Of a stretch of DNA of 64,000 nt, positions 22,975 to 35,019 are shown one piece after another. A program made the translations under genes and the position numbers. The stretch lies in contig OY720348.1 of NCBI GenBank assembly GCA_963082975.1, positions 57,191,564-57,255,563 of the forward strand, given 5' to 3'. Each line of letters starts with the position of its first letter. Position 1 is the first letter of the stretch. The notes below the pieces were generated by a model. It was given only the letters and a program-made list of their open reading frames with translations, did no database searches and had not been told where the DNA came from. The DNA comes from Labia minor (lineage: Eukaryota; Arthropoda; Insecta; Dermaptera; Spongiphoridae).

Positions 22975-23365
22975 GGAATATTCGCCGCCATGTTGATTGG
23001 CGGGCACTTCCAATGCTTTTCTTATCCGTGAAGGGGACAGCATAGCTATCTCTTGCTTACCCCCAATGGATGAGATTCAACTGACTTTGGACTTATTTCC
23101 TTAATACACTAATGACACTAATACAAAATTATGACGACAAAATGGAACCCGAAATGTCGAAACTCAAATTTCAAAAAAACACATGAAAATAAGCCTTTAC
23201 TAACTTGACATCATTGGTCGCTACTGCACGGTCGACTCTTGTAGCAAATTTCTTGGCCATGGAGAACAAAAGGTTTGTCATCCCTTGGACTGGCCTGACG
23301 CAATTATATCAGAATAAATTGCACATGAAACTTGTCTTTGTCTTTACTGATTTATCCTTGATATT
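22975..23365 (-). other. Promoter-like island with short open frame (unit A)
   Basis: Balanced-composition segment kept in all units. On the reverse strand a CCAAT box sits next to an ATGGCGGC (GCCAATCAACATGGCGGC), the arrangement of CCAAT and YY1-like elements at many animal promoters. Also on the reverse strand, 23,260-23,171 encodes the 29-residue MAKKFATRVDRAVATNDV peptide, rich in basic residues, with a possible donor GTTAGT after GATGTCAA. It may be the captured 5' end of a host gene. No downstream exon was found. Confidence 0.3.
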
Positions 23366-23940
23366 CCATTTTTATTAATTATTGTATTTTTTGTAGTTTT
23401 TAATATATATATGTAATTATAAATATATATATAATAGTGTTAAAGCATGTTTGAATGAAGGAACGTTAGAGACGCTGGATTAACTTTATAATTTAAATCA
23501 ATTAATTTGATTGTTTTTATTGTTAATTATTTATGTTTTATCGTTCTCGATATAATGGTTTAAAATAACTTGTAATTTAATTTATTCGTTTAGGTCAGTG
23601 GTTTCCATCCTTTCTGAACTGGCGTCCCCTTTTTTTAAAAACAAATTCTTGCACCTCCCTTAATTTTTGTAATTATCTAAATTCATGAATACTCACATAA
23701 TATAGTAACCATATTGAAAAAAATTGAAAAAAAAATCGAAAATGTTTAAGATCGAAAAAACATTTTACCTTTTTCTTTATTTTTTTATAACCATATTGAA
23801 AATATTCGAAAAAATCGAAAAATTGTGGGCACTTAGAATTAAATAAATTCTTGTATTTTAAAAACAGACTTAAATACATATATATAAAGTTATTAATTAA
23901 TTAAATTTTTATAATAACTCCAACATATCTATCTTCTTAA

Positions 23941-24199
23941 GGCGCCGTCTCCCTTCGGAGTTTGGTCATCATCATGACTAGGATAGCCTTAGAAGCCATG
24001 ATGATTTTTCTTGGTAATGTTAATGGAGTGGTTTCCCGTTGCCTTCCGCATGTATAGAACTACGAACTAACAGTTCCTGGAACCGGATGCAGCTGATGTT
24101 AAATTGAATTAATTAGAAAAATTTGATTTTAGTTAGAATCGAACACCGACTTCTTGTGTAGAAAATTCCACGCTACACTCACGGCTAACCTGCCTCCTA
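23941..24199 (-). mobile_element. tRNA-derived SINE (unit A)
   Basis: Reverse strand: a tRNA-like head beginning GGAGGCAGGTTAGCC with B box GTTCGATTC, then the central block GGCAACGGGAAACCACTCC, common to many arthropod tRNA SINEs, then an ATCATCATGG-type tail. Confidence 0.8.
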
Positions 24200-26136
24200 T
24201 ATCCTATATCTATAAAAAATGATATTATTTATTATTTGATGAATAAATTGATAAAATCTATTATTTCTACATTTAAGTTTGAATAAACTTGAAAATATTG
24301 ATAGTATTCAAATCATTTTATTTTTTTTAAATATGATATATATTTATATGTTCACTCTAATGTGAGCATAAAAAATAAATAAATAATCACTTTTGATTGA
24401 TTGCACTATTAACGGGCTATGTTAGTAGTTTGAGCTTCTTTTTTAAATATGAATTTCCTTAAATTGACAAAGTATCCCACCTTTTAAAACCTACTCTAAT
24501 TAGCCTAAATAAAGCATATACTTAGCTCACTTTTTTCTGCTTTGGACATTAATAAAGTAAAGACTAACATTTTTGGATAGATAAAACAACATTCAAACCC
24601 CCCCTCTCTCTCTCTTAATAAAATCATCTCAAATATCAACACAGATTCTTTTATTTAGATATAAAAATGAAAAATATTACTATATAATACAATAATATAT
24701 ACCTCGTATTTTAAAAAGTAGAATTTACCATAATAAATATATATAAAAAAATCATTTTTTGCAATGAAAATGCCCGATATTAATCGAACTATGAAAGATA
24801 TCTTAAATATATAAAGGGATTCTTATTTAGATTGAAAAATGAAATAAATTTATATACAGGGTCATTGTAAAAGGTGGATGATATTTTTTTGCACAACTAT
24901 TCGATAAATCAACACTTTTCATCAACTAATCCATCTATTTCTAATTCTTGATTTGAATGGATAGAAAAAATTGGAAGTGAAAGATCATATGATAATTTTA
25001 TTTAATTTCTATATTGAGAAAATTTAATTATGTAGTCTAGGAAGGTAAATAATAATATATATTTTCTATCAATTTCTATATTTCTGTATTTTTCATCTAA
25101 TTTCAACCTAATTTTATATTTCTATATTTTTAAATACCATTCTACCTTTATCCTATTTCACTATTAGAACAGTTCAATATTCTTAATAGAATAATTTTTT
25201 TAAAAAACCTAGTCTTATTTGAAACTTTCTTCTGTTAATATTATTTATTTTCTTTTTTTTTTTTTTTTTGAAACTTTTATCAATTTAAATATCTATGAAA
25301 TAATAAAAATGCAAATCTCATCTTTCATTTTTAATAATTTTTTAATTTTTCTTCATATTGTTTTTATACTACATGGTATATATATATATACATACTTTTT
25401 ACCTATATTTATATTCTAACTGTTTATTTCTCTTTCAATATATAGTTAATTTATTAGATTACCAATAATTTATTATTATGATATTTTATATGTGTATCTA
25501 TTTTCTTTATTTTAATTTTATTTGTTCTAATTTTTATTGGTATATATTTATAAATAACTAAATAAATATCTATATATAGATTGATGACTATTAATATAAA
25601 AGGAAAGGACAGGAATTTTAACTTCAAATTAAAACTTCATAATTATTTACATTTGGTTGTTTTATTATTAGTAGTAATTCAAAAATTACAGAAAAAGTTA
25701 CATATGATAAGTATAAATAAATAAATAAAAATTCGTTAATATTTCTTGAAAGAACTCATCTTCCCCTTCTTTTTCTTCATTCTTTTTTCTCATTATATAA
25801 TGTATGAAGTTATCTTTCTGAAAAACCAATAATTCAGATTAGTCCAATTTTATTATTAAATATATAAATTTTTAGAAAATATAAAAAAAATAACTAAAAA
25901 AATAATTATTATGATAATAAAATATTTTGATATTTCATTGAAATAATAAATAAATAAATTAAATAATATGAAAAAACTTAAGGGAAAAAATTCATAAAAA
26001 ATATAACATTTTAATAAAAATTCAAAAATATTCGTTATGAAAAACTTACTTTTAGTTGGTAGAAAATTGAAAATTATTAGGATTTTCCAAATTCATAATT
26101 TAACATCTAAAGTATTTTTGTATTGATCCAGCACTG
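24200..26136. other. AT-rich tail of unit A
   Basis: No gene. It contains a C7(CT)n run near 24,600, poly-T tracts and a transposon-like TACAGGGTCATTGTAAAA end near 24,856. The same tail closes all units, and in B and D a Helitron sits inside it. Confidence 0.5.
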
Positions 26137-26319
26137 CAGTTTAAATTTAAAAAAAAATCTGGAGTGTCTCCACTCGACCCTCTCGCATATTCGAATTGGA
26201 TTAATTAACATATATTATATATTTAAATTAAATTTAATTAATTAAATTATATCTTAAGTATAATTAAATTGGAAATCGAAATTTAAAAATTAAAAAAACA
26301 ATTCACGTGTTTGGTTTTT

Positions 26320-26984
26320 ACCGACCGACGATAGTAAGGGAGGTATTGTTTTCACACCAAATTTCACATGTGGAGATTTTTACATATCTCCACGAATCAT
26401 GCATTTTCTAAACAGAAAAAAGTATTTTTAGCATGATGTCTGTCCGTCCGTCTGTCCGTCCGTCTGTCCGTCCGTCTGTCCGTCCGTCTGTCCGTCCGTA
26501 TAGATGTGTACAGCCTGAACGGCTCAACCGATTTTGATGAAATTTAGTATATTTACTTAATGCATCAGTGGGATGAATTGATCAACTTTTGGTGCAAATC
26601 CGTGAACCGGAAGTGGTAGTATTAGCGATCGACGATAGGAAGGAAAGGGTTATTTTCACACCAAAGGAGATTTTTGTATATATCACCACGAATCATGCAC
26701 TTTGTATTGGTTTTATCCTCGGGAAAATCATATTTATTAGTTTTTTCTTGATTTAAAATTATATGACGTCATCCAGCCAATCATGACGTCACAGCCTGGT
26801 CTTACATATAAATATATACATATATTATAAATAAAATAAAATTAAAAATATTTATGTTATATGCCTATATGTTTTTTATTACATTAATAGATATATTAAA
26901 ATTATTTGAAATTGTTTCTGTAGCTGGAAATTAATTTACTTCAAACCGTCGGTCGGTTCGGACCTGGCCACAGGTCAACTTATT
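26320..26984 (+). repeat. ACCG-family dispersed repeat in unit B, ends defined by empty site
   Basis: Starts ACCGACCGACGATAG and ends GGTCAACTTATT. Unit C lacks it and joins GTGTTTGGTTTTTT to GTTGTTGACACC, so at most two bases of target were duplicated. The first ~100 bp recur in diverged form at 26,628-26,720. (GTCTGTCCGTCC)n occupies about 26,440-26,500. The terminal motif recurs inverted near the other end (CCGTCGGTCGGTT). Confidence 0.8.
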
Positions 26985-28063
26985 TGTTGTTGACACCACG
27001 TCACGTGCTGGCGCGTTTAAAAAAATTTAAAAAATTAATTCCGGTACTTTTCGCGATTCAATCAAGCTGAAATTTTATATATAGCAGTTTTATACAATTT
27101 TTAATTATGTGATAAACTATTAAACATCCACTTTATTTTTACGGTCAGTTTAGAGGAAAAAAAATGAAAACGTGGTAGATAATGGTTCTCTTCCTAATGA
27201 GCTACATTTTTCAAAATTTGATAGAAAACTACAAATTTTGAATAATGCCCCTGTACCAAATCTCTTTATTCTAGCTCAAACCGTTTTTGCGTAATCTTGT
27301 TAACATGTTCACACAGACATTTTTCTCAACCTTAGTGAAAATGGTTCAGAAACCTTCAAAACGTATAAAATCATCAAAATCTCGACATCGAAAATTTTCA
27401 TGATCGCAATACTATCTCTGGAGAGATAGTAAAAATGTGTCAACCACTAAAATAATAAAATGTTTTTAAAATAAATATTAAAATTAATTAAATTTTCAAA
27501 AATTGAAAAAACAATATTTTTAAAATAGACTAAAATAAAACATATATTATTTATTAAAGAGGACTTTGACAGCCGTTGATAAAAAATTGTTACATGGTAT
27601 AAAATTAATTGAAAAAGAAAAATCGAGTGAGCCAGTGGTTCTCAACCTTTTTTTAAATCGGCCCACAAAGACACAGATAAGTGTAAAGAATTGAAAGTCG
27701 AAAATGTTGTTTAAGGGCCTCTTTACATTCACTGACTTAATCAATTTTTTTTAAATAACATTTTTTCTTGGATATGCTCGCGCCCCCCGGATATGTATGG
27801 GGATGGTGGATAAGGACTTCCCTTCCAATTATGCTTGCGCCTGCGGTGCGATCTCTCGAACGCCTGCAGAGTTAATATTGCCTGTAGCGCCATCTCTTGC
27901 CGCATGTATACCAAACTCGGGTTAAACTCCCCCCTTCACACACGCACTGATAAACCAACATTTTTATTTGGAAACTGAATCGTTGCTATCTTAAATCAAA
28001 AAAGTTTATATTACTATTGCCTAGTAAATATTTTATAATAGTTAATACATTAATCAATTAAAA
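26985..28063 (+). promoter_or_regulatory. 5' flank of zinc-finger gene B
   Basis: Continuation of the truncated MITE to about 27,435, an hAT fragment from 27,633, then the GC-richer region 27,775-27,950 with TAGCGCCATCTCTTGCCGC at 27,885-27,903, about 160 bp before the ATG. Confidence 0.4.
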
Positions 28064-31000
28064 ATGGATCTTTATTCACAAGAAGAGAGAAAATATCCAA
28101 TATATATAGGTACTTATTATTTCTGTTATTTTCATCGAAAGTAATGTTAATTGTCACTAAAATGATAATTATATATAAAAGATAATCCAACATGGATTTG
28201 GATAAACCTTTGCCAGTGGGTTCCTTTTTATTCTTTTAATAAACTTTTCTTATGAAAATTTTGCGGGACGCTCCTAGTTTACGAGATAAAAACTATTAAT
28301 AGTAAATCTGTGGCGTCGGTTAAATTTAAATTATTTTCTAAAAAAACTAAATATATTTGTTTAATAAAAATTGAATTAAATATTATATTAAATAAAAAAT
28401 ATTATTTTAAGTAAAATTAAATATTATTTTTAATGGGATTAAATATTACTTGAATAAAAATAAAATATTTTTATAGCTAAAATTAAATATATTATTTAAT
28501 GAAAATTAATTATTTTTATAATTAGAATTAAATATTTTATTTAAAAATATTAATATAATATTGATCAAGTGTCCCTATAAGCAGGTTATGCTTCTTGAGC
28601 AGGCTGACCAGAAATGTAGTCTGTCAAAACGGGACAAAACCCGTTTATCTTCAATATTAGATTTTTGCATAAATTTATTATAAAAATAAATAAATATTAT
28701 AAAATATGCAAAAGAATAATTAAATAACAATTTCACTTATAAAAAGAAACAAATATATAGGTGTAAATAACAATATTTTATAAATAGATACAGGGCCGCC
28801 CTAAGATTTTCGGCGCCCGTGTGCTCCTACAATTTTGCGCCCCCTTTCATAAGAAATTACACAGAATGGTTAGTAAAAATATATTAACTAATAAAAAATG
28901 CCGCCCAAAGAAGGCTTGCGCCCTAGTACTATAGCCCAATTAGCCCTGTGGTTAGGGCGGCCCTGAATAGATAATATTAATATGAAAACATCGAACAAAT
29001 ATATGCTTTATTGCAAATTATAAGATTAATAGCAATAATACTAGAAGAATATAGAAAATATTTAATAAATAACTTATTTACATATATAATATATGTGTAT
29101 TGTATATAATAAATAAAATAGCAAGTAAGAATTTAGAAACAAAAAAATACCATAACTGAAATGTAAAATGGAAATAGAAAACCATAATTTTATTTAATTT
29201 TTTTAATAATATTTTAAACTAATAGGAGTACTTATTTAAATACGATTATGACTTATCAGTTGTACTATTGTACTTCTCTGATGACATAATTTTATTTAAT
29301 ATACGAGGTTCTTTTGAAATATTTTGAAAAATTTTTCGCATGCGAAATTACAATTTTGTCTAGCAATTAAAATTAAATTGATAATCATTCAAATTCGTAT
29401 ATTTCAAGAAGACGACGGTACTGTTAAAACCAAATCCTTGTTGGAAACAGTTTTTTGTATAATTACCAGAAATATAATGATTTAAAATAACGAAAACAAT
29501 TCTTTTTATAGGTCCTCTATATTCTTGTGTATATTGTCATACCAATTTTATAAGTGAGGAATTTTTATCGAAACATTTAAAAAAATGTTTTCATCAAGAA
29601 ATATTTTCAATTTTCAAAAATGGTGTAAAACTCAAAAAAGATACAGAGAAATATTTAGACGAAAAATTTAAAGAAGATACTAATTCAAACCATACAGAGG
29701 ACAAGCGTTTTCAATGTAATTATTGTGAAAAAAAATTTAATTATAAATCACATTTAAATAGACATTTATTGATTCATACAGGAGAAAAACCTTTTGTATG
29801 TAATTATTGTGATAAGAGATTTAATCTGAAATCAAATTTAAAAACACATTTATTAATTCATACAGGAGAAAAACCTTTTGTATGTAATTATTGTAAAAAG
29901 AAATTTATTGGAAAATCATATTTAGATAAACATTTATTAATTCATACAGGAGAAAAACCTTTTGAATGTAATTATTGTAAAAAGAAATTTAATCGGAAAT
30001 CAACTTTAAAAACACATTTATTAATTCACACATGTGAAAAACATTTTGAATGTAATTATTGTGAAAAGAAATTCAATCAGAAATCACATTTAAAAACACA
30101 TTTATTAATTCACACAGGAGAAAAACCTTTTGTATGTAATCATTGTGATAAGAAATTTAATCAGAAATCAGCTTTAAAATCACATTTATTAATTCATACA
30201 GGAGAAAAACCTTTTGAATGTAATTATTGTAAAAAGAAATTTAATCAGAAATCAGCAATAAAAACACATTTATTAATTCACACAGGAGAAAAACCTTTTA
30301 AATGTAATTATTGTGAAAAGAAATTTAATCACAAATCAGCTTTAAAATCACATTTATTAATTCACACAGGAGAAAAACCTTTTGTATGTAATTATTGTGA
30401 AAAGAAATTTATTGGAAAATCATATTTAGATAAACATTTATTAATTCATACAGGAGAAAAACCTTTTGTATGTAATTATTATGAAAAGAAATTTAATAAT
30501 AAATCACATTTAAATAGACATTTATTGATTCATACAGGAGAAAAACCTTTTGTATGTAATTATTGTGAAAAGAAATTTATTGGAAAATCATATTTAGATA
30601 AACATTTATTAATTCACACAGGAGAAAAACCTTTTGTATGTAATTATTGTGATAAGAGATTTAATCTGAAATCAAATTTAAAAACACATTTATTAATTCA
30701 CACAGGAGAAAAACCTTTTGAATGTAATTATTGTAAAAAGAAATTTAATCGGAAATTAGCTTTAAAAACACATTTATTAATTCATACAGGAGAAAATCCT
30801 TTTGTATGTAATTATTGTGAAAAGAAATTTATTGGAAAATCATATTTAGATAAACATTTATTAATTCATTCAGGAGAAAATCCTTTTGTATGTAATTATT
30901 GTGAAAAGAAATTTATTGGAAAATCATATTTAGATAAACATTTATTAATTCATACAGGAGAAAAACCTTTTGAATGTAATTATTGTGATAAGAAATTTAA

Positions 31001-31226
31001 TCGGAAATCAAATTTAAAAACACATTTATTAATTCACACAGGAGAAAAACCTTTTGAATGTAATTATTGTGAAAAGAAATTTAATCAGAAATCAAATTTA
31101 GAGAAACATTTATTAATTCACACAGGAGAAAAACATTTTGAATGTATTTATTGTAATAATAAATTTAATCAGAAATCAGCTTTAAAAACACATTTATTAA
31201 TTCATACAGGAGAAAAACATTTTTAA
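28064..31226 (+). CDS. C2H2 zinc-finger protein B, 18 fingers, two exons
   Basis: Exon 1 is 28,064-28,109 and encodes the same MDLYSQEERKYPIYI peptide as A, with one synonymous change. The 1,402-bp intron contains the hAT MITE and ends TTTTTATAG. Exon 2 (29,512-31,226) joins in frame, giving 586 residues, the longest copy. The C2HC-like N-terminal finger reads CVYC and HLKKCFH, then EDKRFQC begins 18 tandem fingers with TGEKP-type linkers. Finger 10 reads CNYY, so its second zinc-binding Cys is Tyr and it probably does not fold. One linker reads TCEKH. Contact triplets (-1,3,6) differ among fingers, for example LNT, GYK, RTT, QHT, HAS and NHR. The protein ends TGEKHF at TAA 31,224-31,226. It is probably a nuclear DNA-binding factor of unknown target, and the most complete copy in the array. 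Confidence 0.9.
28185..28300. repeat. Intronic arm of the foldback repeat (unit B)
   Basis: Homologous to 18,515-18,630 and to the foldback arms at 12,655-13,205. Confidence 0.55.
28791..28965. mobile_element. 175-bp hAT MITE in intron 1 of gene B
   Basis: Terminal inverted repeats are CAGGGCCGCCCTAA and TTAGGGCGGCCCTG, with 8-bp duplication AATAGATA on both sides (28,783-28,790 and 28,966-28,973). Unit A has a single AATAGATA at the same place, the uninserted site. Confidence 0.95.
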
Positions 31227-31316
31227 TGTATTAATTGTAAAATTAAATTTATTGGAAAATCATATTTAAAAAGACATTTACTAATTCATTCCTTTTTATT
31301 TTATGTATTTCATTAA
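31227..31316 (+). pseudogene. Relic terminal finger behind the stop of gene B
   Basis: In frame after TAA there are 29 codons: CINCKIKF, IGKSYLKRHLLIHS, then FLFYVFH and TAA. All zinc ligands are present. The position occupied by Glu in other fingers (FEC) is the stop. Confidence 0.7.
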
Positions 31317-32144
31317 TTATTTTTATTTTTTACCTTGAATAGTGATATTTGTATTGTGTTTTCTAATATGAATATTATCTATTATTATCGATAATTTGAT
31401 AGAAAATAATGAAAAGAAGAGAGAGAATGAGTGACAAATTAAAAAAAGACTTCCATTGTTATGTTTCTTTAAATCAGTGTTTCCCAACGTGGAGCTCTCG
31501 CCCCACAGGGATAGATTCGACACGAGTTTAACCCTTTTTAATATCAAAAATTATATGTATATGTTAAGAGGGCATAAGAATTTTAATTTTTAATTTATCT
31601 CCTTTAAAATAGAGAATGATTTTCTCTTTGTGAAATGATTACTTTGATGAATATAATTTATATTATCTATTATATATACTGTAATGAAATGAAATGAATA
31701 TTCATTAAATGAAAAAAAAATATATTGAATATTCCGATAAACAGCAGCAATAATTTATGTGTAGCAACCCAGAAAGTTTTAATTTATCATAAAAATAATT
31801 TGGCAGTTTTTTTTTCTATATAATAATTATATTAATCAATATATATAAACTATAAGGCATTAATAATTTATTTTTCATAAAATTATCTCTAATTCAAATT
31901 CGAATTAATATTAAAAACTGTTAGGAAATGTGATTATCACCTAACTTACAGAGATATACTTAAATTTGATTTTCAATCTGATTAAATCTTAACAGCAATA
32001 ATAAAATTATTGGTTGAATTTATTTGTAATTTCCTTTACAATCGATCCCTCGAGCTTTTACTCTCTTTTACTTTATTTTACTCTTAATACACTTCTGATA
32101 TTAAATGATATATATATATTTATTATTATTTTATTTTTAACTTC

Positions 32145-32258
32145 TCTCATGCAATTCCATGTTAAGCAGTCACTGCCACTCCACGGTTACCTCACCTTTC
32201 TTTGGCCCATCAATGCTCAGAAGAATCCTATTCTCAAAAAAATACTCTAAATCTATAC
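32145..32258 (-). repeat. LINE reverse-transcriptase C-terminal fragment (unit B)
   Basis: Same fragment as 21,895-21,995, with a four-base insertion in an A run. Confidence 0.75.
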
Positions 32259-32296
32259 ATTATACTAGGAACTATAACTATGGACAACCCTTCATT

Positions 32297-32351
32297 TAAA
32301 AAAATCTGGAGTGTCTCCACTAGACTATCTCGCACAAATTTGAATTGGTTT
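32297..32351. repeat. MITE end fragment (unit B)
   Basis: TGGAGTGTCTCCACT left end, as at 22,035. Confidence 0.55.
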
Positions 32352-32967
32352 AATTTTTTTGCCACCCTCTTATGTGGAAGAATCATGTCTTTTACCTTTG
32401 GACTCCTTTCAATTCATTTTCTTACTTACCCCCTCCCTGATCCCCAAAAAAATCAATTTTATTTGGATGAGGGAGAATATCTAGCATAGCTTCATTAAAA
32501 GAAAAAAAATTAAAAATTTGACTCTTATAAGAGACTCCTTAATAGTTCATATATGCTGATTACCTGCATTTTTCAACCAGCACAACCTCACATGTGAGAC
32601 ATGCTATAAGTGCCTCTGAGAGGACCCACCTCTCCAAGCTTCTTACTAGTAGAAAACTTGGAACTCCTATTTTGGAGAATTAGAAAAACCAATCTAATCA
32701 CTGTTTTTCCCTTTATATAAAATTTTGACAAAGTATTTTAAAATTCTAATCAAAGCCAATGATTCAACATAATTTTCACCACATTCTAAATAAAATAAAT
32801 TTTTTTTCATTGAACAGACAAATTAAGATTAATTTTTATTTTGTACCATATTTACACTTGAAATAACATTTCCTGATAAGAATAATTAAAACGTATACTA
32901 TATTATTTGTTATGAATGTAGATTCATTTTCACTAGTATTATATAATTTTACGTTGCTTTCTTAATT

Positions 32968-33193
32968 CAGTGATTCTCAACCACTGTGTCTCGAGTTTTT
33001 AAAAGAGGGTCTTAAACTTTTTTTTCTAATTTTTTAATTTGGTTCTCAAAAAAAAAAAAGCTAAACCGTTTTTGGGACCAATTTTTTCAATATTTTTTCA
33101 ATTATTAGTACACTTATCTTTTTCTTTGTGTGCCGCCAAATTTTTAAAACGTTAACAGTGTGCCGGGGTAAAAAAAAAGGTTGAGAATCACTG
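32968..33193. mobile_element. hAT-type MITE (CAGTGATTCTCAACC), unit B
   Basis: Same insertion as 22,708-22,932, so it predates the unit duplication. One A longer in its internal A run. Confidence 0.85.
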
Positions 33194-33235
33194 CCTTAAT
33201 TAATTATTAATTATTGAATTTTGATAACTGGAAAA

Positions 33236-33626
33236 GGAATATTCGCCGCCATGTTGATTGGCGGGCACTTCCAATGCTTTGCTTATCCGTGAAGGGGACA
33301 GCATAGCTATCTCTTGCTTACCCCCAATGGATGAGATTCAACTGACTTTGGACTTATTTCCTTAATACACTAATGACACTAATACAAAATTATGACGACA
33401 AAATGGAACCCGAAATGACGAAACTCAAATTTCAAAAAAACACATGAAAATAAGCCTTTACTAACTTGACATCATTGGTCGCTACTGCACGGTCGACTCT
33501 TGTAGCAAATTTCTTGGCCATGGAGAACAAAAGGTTTGTCATCCCTTGGACTGGCCTGACGCAATTATATCAGAATAAATTGCACATGAAACTTGTCTTT
33601 GTCTTTACTGATTTATCCTTGATATT
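33236..33626 (-). other. Promoter-like island with short open frame (unit B)
   Basis: Copy of the island at 22,975-23,365. The reverse-strand MAKKFATRV open frame is intact. Confidence 0.3.
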
Positions 33627-34068
33627 CCATTTTTATTAATTATTGTATTTTTTGTAGTTTTTAATATATATATGTAATTATAAATATATATATAATAGTG
33701 TTAAAGCTTGTTTGGATGAAGGAACAATAGAGACGCTGGATTAACTTTATAATTTAAATCAATTAATTTGATTGTTTTTATTGTTAATTATTTATGTTTT
33801 ATCGTTCTCGATATAATGGTTTAAAATAACTTGTAATTTAATTTATTCGTTTAGGTCAGTGGTTTCCAACCTTACTGAACTGGCGTCCCCTTTTTTTAAA
33901 AACAAATTCTTGCGCCTCCCTTAGTTTTTGTAATTATCTAAATTCATGAATACTCACATAATATAGTAAGCATATATTAAATACATATATATATTATTAA
34001 ATACATATATATAAAGTTATTAATTAATTAAATTTTTATAATAACTCCAACATGTCTATCCTCTTAAG

Positions 34069-34326
34069 GCGCCGTCTCCCTTCGGAGTTTGGTCATCATC
34101 ATGACTAGGATAGCCTTAGAAGCCATGATGATTTTTCTTGGTAATGTTAATGCAGTGGTTTCCCGTTGCCTTCCGCATGTATAAAACCACGAACTAACAG
34201 TTCCTGGAGCCGGAGGCAGCTGATGTTAAATTTAATTTATTAGAAAAATTTGATTTTAGTTGGACTCGAACACCGATTTCTTATGTAGAAAATTCCACGC
34301 TACACTCACGGCTAACCTGCCTCCTT
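34069..34326 (-). mobile_element. tRNA-derived SINE (unit B)
   Basis: Orthologous to 23,941-24,199. The tRNA-like head has substitutions relative to A, with B box now GTTCGAGTC. Confidence 0.8.
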
Positions 34327-35019
34327 TATCCTATATCTATAAAAAATGATATTATTTATTATTTAATGAATAAATTGATAAAATCTATTATTTCTACATT
34401 TAAGTTTGAATAAACTTGAAAATATTGATAGTATTCAAATCATTTTATTTTTTTTAAATATGATATATATTTATATGTTCACTCTAATGTGAGCATAAAT
34501 AATAAATAAATAATCACTTTTGATTGATTGCACTATTAACGGGCTATGTTAGTAGTTTGAGCTTCTTTTTTAAATGTGAATTTCCTTAAATTGACAAAGT
34601 ATCCCACCTTTTAAAACCTACTCTAATTAGCCTAAATAAAGCATATACTTACCTCACTTTTTTCTGCTTTGGACATTAATAAAGTATGGACTAACATTTT
34701 TGGATAGATAAAACAACATTCAAACCCCCCCCTCTCTCTCTCTCTTAATAAAATCATCTCAAATATCAACACAGATTCTTTTATTTAGATACTAGCTGCT
34801 CAGAGCGCCTTCGGCGCTCTTCACACCTAGACGGGGGCTCCGCCCCCTGTACCCCCGAGTGGTACATAGTATTTGGTGGTTGAAAGTAGTAAAAGGTTTT
34901 CATCTATTTTGTTTCAATCAGTATATTACATAAAACATTCATTTCTTTTTGTGTTCTTATTTAAAAAATATATTTTAATTTAATCACTATATTAATTATA
35001 TATATTATTATTGTATATG

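Larger units (their letters stand above)
17113..26136 (+). repeat. Tandem zinc-finger unit A (about 9.0 kb)
   Basis: First of four directly repeated units. Order: truncated TGGAGTGTCTCC-type MITE, GC-richer gene 5' flank, two-exon zinc-finger gene, LINE fragment, MITE end, hAT MITE, promoter-like island, SINE, AT-rich tail. It lacks the Helitron, the ACCG repeat and the 175-bp hAT MITE found in B and D, and so preserves their empty sites. Right of about 22,636 it is essentially identical to unit C, 23,416 bp away. Confidence 0.9.

Noticed and set aside
25219-25419. Hydrophobic open frame MKLSSVNIIYF in all units
   Set aside because: Encoded by poly-T and AT-rich DNA. It lies in the unit tail with no gene signals.
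26440-26500. (GTCTGTCCGTCC)n as a CRISPR or regulatory array
   Set aside because: A simple repeat inside the ACCG-family element, with variable length among copies.
32014-32489. Overlapping forward frames MNLFVISF and MAHQCSEESYS
   Set aside because: They run antisense through the LINE fragment and MITE end.
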